Source: Symsagittifera roscoffensis (taxonomy: Eukaryota; Xenacoelomorpha; Acoela; Convolutidae). Taken from it: a stretch of 64,000 nt of DNA. Both the position numbers and the translations under genes were made by a program. Positions 55,079 to 64,000 of the stretch are shown here, piece after piece. The stretch is taken from positions 9,328,723 to 9,392,722 of the forward strand of contig NC_087066.1 in assembly GCF_963678635.1 (NCBI RefSeq). Direction: 5' to 3'. The notes under the pieces are model-generated. The model was not told the DNA's origin. It was given only the letters and a program-made list of their open reading frames with translations, and made no database searches. Position 1 is the stretch's first letter. Every line of letters starts with the position of its first letter.

Positions 55079-58000
55079 TTATATTTTGTAATTGTGGTGC
55101 AGTAGGTGTTGTGCTTGTGGGTTTTGCGAATTATCGTATGTATTTGGCGTAACTGATAGTTTTGTGTTATATTCTTGTATTTGAGCGTCTAGAAGTATTT
55201 TATTGACTGATGTTGAAAAAATTCCGAAAAATCCTGCTATAAGTATGCGTGCTACGCTTGCTTGTTTGTTTACTTGTGTTTGTATTGCGCACATATTATA
55301 CACTCCTTTTAGTATTGAGAAGAGGAATCCAAAAAATTTAAACTTTGCATATATTATAGTCAATCTTTCTAAGATGAAGTAGGGCCATCCTAGAAAGGCA
55401 AGAAGTTAATTTTTTAGATTTACGAAATTAAGAAAATTTATTGGTGATAAATCTTGTGGTGAGTATTGTTTGCCGTTCAAATAAATGTAATCTTTATATC
55501 TTTAAAGTAACCAATGTAGTCTTGTGTATATATTTTTTTCTAATTCCTGCAGTTTCTGCAGTTTTTCTAAGTTTTGGTCGATGGAATGTCGTTGTATGGT
55601 GTCCATTTTTGTGACGAGTTCTTGAAATTGTTGTGTACGAATGTGATGTTAAATGTCTGATCTAGATTATATACCTTTTGATTGTAAATCTATATTAGAA
55701 TTACGAGCAATAGCTCTAATACTTTCTGGTGAAATTTCTTTATTGGATGCATGAGTGTAGGGTATGGTGTGAGGAGGTAATATTCATCTTCATCAGGATT
55801 TAATTGTAGAACATTGTGGCTGTTTTTAAATCCACATGGGACAGCTGTATCCCAAAAATAGGTTCTTCTAGAAAGTGTGTCGGCAAAATGTAATATTTGT
55901 AGAATGTAATGATTCTTTTGTAACTTCGTTTATTTTCAAAAACATATAATGGTGATACTTTTTAGCACAGGTGTACTACCATAAAATATTTCCTTCGTAG
56001 TCAGAAAAATTTGATCTTTTTCTGATAATAAATATCCTGCATAAATAGTGCATTTTTTAGTACTCCAAGTGCAGTGACTGTAAAATTTGTGTACGTTCAA
56101 GTTCACATAAGTGATGAAGATATTTCTTGAAAAATTCTACTTATTGTGTAGTCTAATTTCATGTCTAAGTGAATGTAGTAGTGAACTTCAACAAAATAGA
56201 TATTACTCATGAGTGATAGTTCTTGTAAACGTGTACTGCTTTTGTCTTGTGGTTTAAGTTCGCCACCAGTTCTTCGTATGTATTTAGAAGTGTTACTGGG
56301 ATGTATGACATTCCGTCGCGATTTGAAAGGTGATGTGTTAGGTTTTGAAAAGTTATTAGTTTTCCCGTATTCAAGACGAAACCTTGTTCGTATTTGACAC
56401 GACTCTCTGCGTATTGTGTTTTATAAAGTGATGTGTTATATTTGCAGGCAAGTTCTGTTTCTGGGTAGATTTGAAAATGTGTCAGTTTATTTTCTATTTT
56501 GTGAATATTTTTGAATTGATAGCCATGTTGTCTAATTTTTTCAGGGCTTACTTTATCATAGGGGATGAATTCAGTAAAGTTTTTCTGTTGAAATTTTATC
56601 ATTCTTGCTTGTATTCTTGCCACTTGAAATATGGTACATGCGTTTTCGGGGAACCAAACACTAGTTGCTATGCTCGTGTAGTAAAATTGCAATCTCCTTG
56701 GTCGTTTTTACAAGGTAGTCGTTTTTCCTCATAAATTCTTCTGTCATCTTTTAAATCTCGTGTTAACTGTACTTTTTCTAGTTGTATTTTCCGATCAAAA
56801 AACATAATTTCTTGAAATCCTTTGTTTTTAGTGTCTGCTTTACAATTAGGGGGTTTATTTATTCCAATGCGTGGTATCCAGTTTTGGTCATGGGGATTGT
56901 TGTGCGCCGTTGAATGGATATTTGTTATCTAATTTTATATGACCTTAGTATAATTCAATTTCCGCCTGATTTGCAGAGTCTGGGAAAACTTGAAAATTTA
57001 TCAATTTTTTGTTTGTGCCTTTACTTGTTGTTAATTTTATGTTCGTTTTATTTCTAAGTTCGTTTTTACAATCTTCTGGACTGAGAAGTAAAATTCGTTC
57101 TATAATGCTTTGATAGAAAGATTCGTGATCTAGTCTATTTCTAGTTCCATTTGAAAGTTGAGAACAATATACTTTTTTCTCGGAAAATGTTGCTGTGAAT
57201 TTAAATCCTGTTAAATGGTGTAGCTCGGCCTTTTGAGTAAAGTGTGGCTATTATATTTGTTGTTTCAAATTCGTGTGGTTCGGATTCACAATGAGTTACT
57301 TGATTTATTGCATATTTGTGTAGTGTTTTTATTCATTTTCTTCACAGTCATAGTGTGTGACTAGTAAATCTTGGGGCCCTGTTCGGGAAGAAGGGTTGTT
57401 ACGATTTTTTGGTTCCCAAAAAGCAAAAGGGTGTAGGGTTTGAAAGAAAAGTAACCTCAAAAATACATGTGTAACATAGTCCTGAATATGGATTGTAGAA
57501 TGTGATATATCCAAGTGTCTTTTTTGTATATCTATTGTATTTAAGATGATTTCTGTTGTGATGAATGGGGGAGGTAATGATTGAGCTGTTGTATTTGGTG
57601 GGGCTAAGGGTAAATGATGGCGAATTAAACTGTTTATTTTTACTGTGATTTCAAAATTGAGTGTCAAATTATCTTGTGTAAGTATTTGTATGTTGTGTTC
57701 TTGTATGTCCTTGTGAGTATCGGGTCGATATTGTAATCTATTGAGTGCCCAATAATGTAGTCTATTACTATTGTGGCGTTGGTCAAATAATGGAGGGGGT
57801 GCCACAAATGTTTTCAATTCTAATCGTAGGGGAATGTTATTGACTGAATATCTCTATATCTATTGTCTAGAAATGTGGGGAAAGTCGGGAGAGATGGTGT
57901 TGTTGAGGTCTGACTTTTTCAAGGGGTTGAAGTAAGTGAAAATTTCGGGTAGTGACAAACCTGTGTCTGATGAGTTGTCTTCAGGGTCATTTACTAAGTT

Positions 58001-58717
58001 GGATTCACCTTGAGTCAAAGCTTGTATCATCCAATATGGGAGACGTTGTGTTGAAGTTGGGGGGTAAAAGGATTTTCATGAGTTTGTTCGGATGTGGGAG
58101 TTGAACCTAAGCAATCCGATGGTATGTTTTGAGTATTTTGTTGTGAGGTAGATTGGGGAGGTACTATGAGTTTTACTGATGGATACATCTAGAAGATTTC
58201 CTAATGGTGACGAGGGTATATTGAAGTGAACTCTAGGAGTTGTAAAAATTCTATTTCGTCTTGGGTGTATAATTTGTCTATTTATTGTGGGGGTATTTTG
58301 TTTTTGGCTTGAATGTGTTAGTCTGTTAAGGTCTTGTTGGAGAGGGGGATATATGTTATATAATGGGTTCGTACTGTGGTTCGTTTAGAGGTGAGTGGCG
58401 AACTACAGGCTCTAAAAGTTCTGACAACAGTGAGTGTCTTTCGTCGAATGTGAATGGGTTTTCTTGAAATGTACTACGTGTTGATGATTGAGGATCATTT
58501 GTCTGAATGTTTGTTGGTGATGCTGGAGACTCTTGGGATGTTGTAGCTGGTGGGAACTGTTGTGAGGGTTGATTAGGAATTTTGAATGGTTCTTTATATT
58601 TTTTATTTATGAAGAAATTTTATGTTGATTGTAATATTCTTCTTTGAAAATAATTAAAAGTATTGTTGCTAATGCGAAAATTATCAATGCCTTTTTTATG
58701 CATTTGCTTAATGTCAT
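55079..58717 (-). pseudogene. env: Envelope-like glycoprotein block of an LTR retroelement, copy 1
   Basis: Reads from 58,717 leftward in several frames. The first frame has a signal or anchor 'IKKALIIFALATILLIIF'; a Pro/Ser-rich stretch follows (58.6-57.9 kb). Later come a frame at 57,817-57,329 and blocks with cysteines ('SEKKVYCSQLSNGTRNRL', 'LSPEDCKNELRNKTNIKL'). A 161-codon frame (56,692-56,207) holds 'TSVWFPENACTIFQVARI'. The last parts are 'YFWDTAVPCGFKNSHNVL', a heptad-like 'DQNLEKLQKLQELEKNIY' and hydrophobic C-terminal segments (55,363-55,079). Signal, N-glycosylation sites, cysteines, heptad region and terminal membrane segment suit a retroelement envelope, downstream of integrase. 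The class of glycoprotein was not recognised. Multiple frameshifts; whether it is one or several genes is uncertain. Confidence 0.4.
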
Positions 58718-59587
58718 AATTAGGGATGTTAAAAAATGTGAGAAATATCAAAAAAAATGTCTTTTTTGTTGAATAGATGTCTTAACATTTAGATGGTTAT
58801 TGAAATATCGTACCTGAGGAGGAAGTCAAGGATTTTTGCAAAGTTGATGTAAATTTTTGCTAGGGATTGAAAAAACAAAAAAAAATTTAAAAAAAAAATT
58901 AGGAGGAGGATGAATATTTCAAGGGTATTTGTGATAAAATTTTACTAAGTTTGAAACCATTTGAGACTATCGATAAAGTGTTTGAAATTATTGGTTTTAG
59001 AAGTTGGACTATTCGAGAGAGAAATATTGAAAAATTGATTTGTTATGTCCATTTTTTTTTTTGGGGGGGGGGGGGTTAAATTTTAGTGTGATTGGATTAT
59101 TTATTGATTTTTGACAAGTGGGTTAGATATAGGCAATTTGTAGTGAGGGAAAGTCGGGAAGTCTAAGAAAGAGCTTTCCAGTTTTTTTTATGGGATGTTC
59201 TGGAATATTCAAGAGTTATTCGTCCTTAGGCTAATTGATCATGTCTTATTTTTTCTTTAGCTAATTTAAAAATTTTTTGAGAAAATTTTGAGGTCTAAGT
59301 TGGGGCAATTTTGTTAGTCTTTGTTGTAGTTGATAGGGGAGGGTTGTAATGCTTAGATTTTGTATATTTTGTTTGTCAAATATGAGCGTGTTGCTTTTTG
59401 TCGGCTAAAGAAGTCGTGTCAAAAATTAGGCGATGTTACGGAAAGCTTCTGATTGGCTGAAATTGAACTAGTTTGATTAAGTGTTTAAGCGTGAATTTTT
59501 AGAAAATGAAGGAAATATTTTTTGAGAGGTTAAAATGATAATTAACTTGGAAGTGCTTTCTGAAAATCAACTTTCTTTCATGTTACA
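58718..59587. other. Spacer between integrase and envelope-like block
   Basis: No coding content seen. Includes a run of 11 T followed by 13 G near 59,052-59,075, a likely sequencing or assembly trouble spot. Confidence 0.4.
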
Positions 59588-60491
59588 GATTGTGGTATGA
59601 AGTTTTTGTAATCTTTACGTGGCTTATTTCGAAAGCGTGATGATTGTCTTTGTTGAGATTTTTCTTTTAAATTTTGTGGTAAATTTTTCTTTTCTAATTT
59701 TCGATTTTTCCTTTATTTTTCAGGTATAAATATTGGGTTTTTCGTTGGGTAGTTTCTATGTTTTTTGTTCTAAATTTTTTGGAAAACTGTTTGTATCTTT
59801 TCTTTGATTATGATTATTGTCTGAGTTGCCGTGGATAATTTTGAGTTCTGTAAGGAGTATAATTGTGTGAGCTCGCGAAGAGCGTATTCTCTTGGGTAAA
59901 AGGGTAAAAGATTGTTTCTATGTTAAACAATTTCTTTTTTTTAATCAATAAGTTTGTTCGTAACATCAGTGGGTTTGTCTACGATTTGAAATGGTCCTTT
60001 TCGGAGTGGTTGTAGTTTTTGAGAATTTCCTTTTTGTGTTACACAAATTGGAACTGAAACATTTGCTCCGATTTTTAAGTTTGTAGCTAGTGTGAATCGT
60101 GAATTTATTTGGGAGTTAACATTTTGTCTTTAAAATGATTTTTTGGCTTCTTTTTGAAGAATTTCATTATGTTCTTTATCTCTGTTTAAAACGCAATCGT
60201 TATGTGAACCAGAGGCTAGTTTTAAAAATTGTGGGTGATGAAATATGATCTTCATCGTGTGTATGTAGTGGTAGGTTATAACATGATGATTCTTTTGTCG
60301 GTTGGCAATTACCGTGTGCTTTTTGAAGAACTTGCTGTGAACATTATTGGTTTTGGTGGTTTTTGATTAAAAACTATTTCATAAGGTGATATCGTGTATC
60401 CTTTCCGTTTATGATGCATCTTGGATATTCTTGTAATGAACGGTTCATTAGTCCAAGGGGCATGAGATTTTCGTGGTTTGTCTGTAATGTG
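59588..60491 (-). pseudogene. pol: Retroelement integrase C-terminal half (Ty3/gypsy-like or retroviral type)
   Basis: From the duplication junction leftward the reverse strand reads 'SHAPWTNEPFITRISKMHHK', 'RKGYTISPYEIVFNQKPPKP', then 'CVLNRDKEHNEILQKEAKK', 'IGANVSVPICVTQKGNSQ', 'KLQPLRKGPFQIVDKPTD', 'HRNNLLPF' variants and 'PREYALRELTQLYSLQN'. S-P-Y-E-I-V-F near the end of the catalytic core and K-L-x-P-x-x-K-G-P-F are hallmarks of LTR-element integrases. A basic tail follows to about 59,588. The N-terminal half and the rest of pol are missing because the tandem duplication boundary cuts here. Several frameshifts. Confidence 0.7.
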
Positions 60492-60548
60492 GGTTTTCTT
60501 TTCTTAGTCATGCTATAAGAATGAGGTTTGGGACGTTAGTAAGCTGCG

Positions 60549-61045
60549 TTGGTTAGTTTGGTTTCTTATAAAATTCCTTCCAACCGGGTTGAAGAAAAGT
60601 TTGAAACATGCGAAAACTGGTTAGAATTGTTATCAGTGAGAGTTAAGACTAGAATTCATTATTTTGAACAAATCTTAGAGGGCGAGCTGTTCGATTGTGG
60701 AAAGAGTTCATGGGCGAGTGAAAGATTTTTAACCATAAAGAAGCGTCTTATTAAAGGTTAGTACTATTTTAAATTTATCTGCAATTTTATATTAAATTAT
60801 TACATTTAAATATCAAGTTTACAGCTTTTGGGTAGTTCAATTTATAAACTTACTGCTTGTTAAAAACTATTTTACTGCATTGAAGTTTTTTTATGAATTT
60901 ACTGCTATTTGGGGGTAAATTTTACTGCTTTTAAACTTACTGCTAGTTGTTAATATGGGTTTAAATATTCTAGAAATAAGTTTTCAATGTTTTATTTGTT
61001 TTTTTTTTTGTTTTAGATGATTGTGCGACGAAATCTAAAAAATAG
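60549..61045 (+). CDS. Short two-exon ORF, copy 2
   Basis: Identical in protein to the copy at 52,646-53,140. The donor and acceptor are preserved (intron about 60,757-61,016) and the T tract before the acceptor is a few bases longer. The TAG is at 61,043-61,045. Confidence 0.35.
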
Positions 61046-61545
61046 TGAAACCTTTATAAGGAATGTTTAGTTGTGGTTTTGAATTAATTAGTGTAAAATA
61101 TCTTATTCATACTAAGCTAATCATCAGCAAAAACAAAAAACCACGGTGGAAGATGTCGTGAATGACGTGTGATGATGTTAGAAGTCTAGCTAGTAAGCGG
61201 ATGATATATCTAGTTTGAAGAAGTGGCCAAAGCAGTTCAAGTGTGCTCTTCACTGCTGGGTGAGAATTCGTGCGGTGTGTTTTGAGTTAGGTTATATAGT
61301 TTCTTATTAGACTTAGTTTTATAGATGTATTCTACAATCGGGATTTCAACGAGCTGTATATATTCGTGTGGGATGAGTATTGGATGATTTGGATGATTCC
61401 TTGCCTATCAGTATCTTTGATGCAATATGTGAAGTTTAGAAAGAATGGTGAAGTGTATTTGGAGTTACAAAATTTGAAACCGGTGATGTACGTTTCGTGA
61501 TGGTGTGTTAGTCGTATAGTGGTGTTGCATGAATTTATAATAAGT

Positions 61546-62295
61546 CTAAGTGTAAGTCTGTTTTGTGCCTAACACGATTCGATGTGAAAAGTGTAAATCA
61601 CGTTCTTTTGGTTTTAAGAAATGAAACGTTAATGAGAAATGGTTGATATTGTTAAAGTATGAGCCGTAGGCTGGTGTGTCGCAAAGTGCTGCTGAAATTA
61701 TGTGGTAGAATTTTTTATTCATGCAGTTTAGAGTAAAACCGTATCGTGATTTGATGAAAAGCTTTTCAGTTAGTTGGGGGTTAGTGTTGATCTCGTCATC
61801 TAGGAAGGTATCATCGTTGACTCGTGCAATGGCGTGATCATGGTGGTCAATGGAAAATCTATGAATATTTTGTGCAGTGAGTCTAGTGAGTGTTTGAATA
61901 TAACCGACGTTAGTGAATTGTTTATCAGTGAATGCTTTGGTTAAGTGATAGAGTCTAGTGTTGCCTATTTCATTGTCGTCGGGAATTTTATATAATGGAA
62001 GTGATAGTGTGTTACTAAAGTGATAAAATGAGGTCCATGAAATTGTGGGAAAAACTACAATTCAGTTAACATAATCGTTTTCAGGATTCGAAAGATAATA
62101 AGTTTATTGTGGACAAAATGGTAAGTATACTTGGAGAATTTCTTTGATATTAGTATGAAGTGGATGAGTTGTAAATGTTTGAGCTGGTTGAGGGTTAGTT
62201 GGGAATGGGCTGTGGGGAACTTTTAGTTTAAAAACTCTGTGGGCTCGGGTTTTTCAAGTAGATGATACGGGGTTTGAGGAATCTGAGGATGTCAT
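61546..62295 (-). pseudogene. Accessory ORF 3, copy 2
   Basis: Same frame as copy 1. Nine bases near 62,076 ('ttggtcgat' region of copy 1) are missing, which keeps the frame. A few substitutions occur. Both internal stops of copy 1 are shared. Confidence 0.5.
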
Positions 62296-62298
62296 GGT

Positions 62299-62788
62299 TT
62301 ATAAGAGTTGATGAATGGTTAGTGTATGAGGTTGCTGTAGTTTTTGTTGAAGGATCATGAAGTTATCGAGTTTGTTTTCAAGTTCAGTATCAACGGGGTA
62401 ATTGCTGTCTGGCGAGTCGCTTGTCAAAGGGGAGTATATTGGTGTTACATCAGTATGGGATGAAGGGGCTGGGGAAGTTTCATTTGTGGTTTGGGAAAGG
62501 AGGGGTTTAAATGGGGACTGGGAAAAAGTAGACGGGCTTTGCTCGGAGTTTGCAAATTCGTCGGGTGTTTTGATATCTGAGTTGTTATATTGTGAGATGG
62601 TGTTATATACTGTAGTGGTGGAGTTATCGTCTGAATCCATGGTTGTTGAATTAGTAGTATAGGGTGATTCAGGGTATGGGGGAAATCAAAAAGTGGGAGG
62701 ATTGGAGTGTGGCGTTGGAGGTTGGTCGGGTATGAAATGGAACGGTGGAGGGATCCGATCTGGCGGATCATCGTGGGCTAAAAACATG
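62299..62788 (-). pseudogene. Accessory ORF 2, copy 2
   Basis: Identical to the copy at 54,403-54,892 as far as I compared, including the internal TGA and the 3-nt spacing to the next ATG. Confidence 0.5.
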
Positions 62789-62974
62789 GTTGTTCTGAGA
62801 ACGAAAGTTAGTGGTATTTGGTTGTTCTAAAAGTTTTTCACATGTTTCTATATTTGGTTGCAGGTCTATGATGTGGGTAACTGGACTTTGTGGTAGCTAT
62901 GACTTGTAGAGACATGCTCTGTTAGGTCTATAGTTTGAAATTCCGTGGTACTAAGGATAATGGATGGTTCTTAC

Positions 62975-64000
62975 TTATATTTTGTAATTGTGGTGCAGTA
63001 GGTGTTGTGCTTGTGGGTTTTGCGAATTATCGTATGTATTTGGCGTAACTGATAGTTTTGTGTTATATTCTTGTATTTGAGCGTCTAGAAGTATTTTATT
63101 GACTGATGTTGAAAAAATTCCGAAAAATCCTGCTATAAGTATGCGTGCTACGCTTGCTTGTTTGTTTACTTGTGTTTGTATTGCGCACATATTATACACT
63201 CCTTTTAGTATTGAGAAGAGGAATCCAAAAAATTTAAACTTTGCATATATTATAGTCAATCTTTCTAAGATATAGTAGGGCCATCCTAGAAAGGCAAGAA
63301 GTTAATTTTTTAGATTTACGAAATTAAAAAAATTTATTGGTGATAAATCTTGTGGTGAGTATTGTTTGCCGTTCAAATAAATGTAATCTTTATATCTTTA
63401 AAGTAACCAATGTAGTCTTGTGTATATATTTTTTTCTAATTCCTGCAGTTTCTGCAGTTTTTCTAAGTTTTGGTCGATGGAATGTCGTTGTATGGTGTCC
63501 ATTTTTGTGACGAGTTCTTGAAATTGTTGTGTACGAATGTGATGTTAAATGTCTGATCTAGATTATATACCTTTTGATTGTAAATCTATATTAGAATTAC
63601 GAGCAATAGCTCTAATACTTTCTGGTAAAATTTCTTTATTGGATGCATGAGTGTAGGGTATGGTGTGAGGAGGTAATATTCATCTTCATCAGGATTTAAT
63701 TGTAGAACATTGTGGCTGTTTTTAAATCCACATGGGACAGCTGTATCCCAAAAAAAGGTTCTTCTAGAAAGTGTGTCGGCAAAATGTAATATTTGTAGAA
63801 TGTAATGATTCTTTTGTAACTTCGTTTATTTTCAAAAACATATAATGGTGATACTTTTTAGCACAGGTGTACTACCATAAAATATTTCCTTCGTAGTCAG
63901 AAAAATTTGATCTTTTTCTGATAATAAATATCCTGCATAAATAGTGCATTTTTTAGTACTCCAAGTGCAGTGACTGTAAAATTTGTGTACGTTCAAGTTC
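62975..64000 (-). pseudogene. env: Envelope-like block, C-terminal part, copy 2 (runs off the window)
   Basis: Matches 55,079-56,104 nearly base for base, including the 94-codon hydrophobic frame (62,975-63,259) and the upstream cysteine and heptad regions. Truncated by the window end. Confidence 0.4.

Larger units (their letters stand above)
52589..64000. repeat. 7.9-kb direct tandem duplication (second copy cut by window end)
   Basis: The sequence from 'gtgggttttcttttcttagt' at about 52,587 onward is repeated from about 60,489 with nearly complete identity to the window end (offset 7,903 at the left, 7,896 after a 9-base deletion near 62,076). Differences are a few substitutions and T-run lengths. 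The left junction in copy 2 cuts into the integrase gene. The first unit spans about 52,589-60,491. Confidence 0.95.

Noticed and set aside
52589-56104. The 3.5-kb visible direct repeats as a pair of giant LTRs
   Set aside because: The repeat contains env-like and accessory ORFs and its junction cuts integrase; a tandem duplication explains it better.
59052-59075. T11-G13 run as a polypurine tract
   Set aside because: On the element's coding strand it reads as a C run, so the purine bias is in the wrong orientation; more likely a homopolymer artefact.

Overview
The window looks like AT-rich, gene-poor nuclear DNA of an invertebrate animal. The reasons are BEL/Pao-type gag remains (a metazoan retroelement lineage), Polinton/Maverick remains, eukaryotic GT..AG intron signals, a von Willebrand factor A exon, and long simple-sequence arrays. 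I cannot name the species. No complete, clearly functional host gene is visible: almost everything recognisable is a mobile element or a repeat, and most coding remains carry stops and frameshifts.

Layout. 1-5.5 kb: a tandem satellite-like array with units of about 1.0-2.0 kb. 6.4-19.7 kb: a giant imperfect palindrome (arms about 6-7 kb, centre near 13,362). Each arm carries, from outside in, a TTAC tetranucleotide array, a degenerate GGAT-type array, a non-repetitive segment and several 216-bp GC-richer units. 20.4-33.7 kb: a decayed Polinton (called P1), read mostly on the + strand in the order PolB, small membrane protein, packaging ATPase, conserved ORF, integrase, minor capsid, basic protein, major capsid, protease. 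It is interrupted by a BEL/Pao gag fragment and by a duplicated piece of the membrane-protein gene. 29.5-38.0 kb: a second palindrome (centre near 33,814), which is the capsid half of P1 followed by its inverted copy. 38.2-46.1 kb: a second Polinton (P2) of a different lineage on the - strand, with the same gene order, an intact ATPase start, two genes that look PC4-like, and no PolB.

46.5-51.5 kb: a tandem array of exon-like segments around one von Willebrand A exon, next to a cluster of GATTATAATC-type palindromes. 51.5-64 kb: an LTR-retroelement remnant on the - strand (integrase C-terminal region, a long envelope-like glycoprotein block, then two closely spaced accessory ORFs). It lies in a 7.9-kb direct tandem duplication whose second copy runs off the window end; a short spliced ORF lies antisense inside it.

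The most interesting features are the Polinton half-palindrome, the conserved 4-nt ATGA overlap between membrane protein and ATPase in both Polinton lineages, the PC4-like genes of P2, and the accessory ORF block behind the envelope-like gene. All family calls rest on reading motifs by eye; no search was run.
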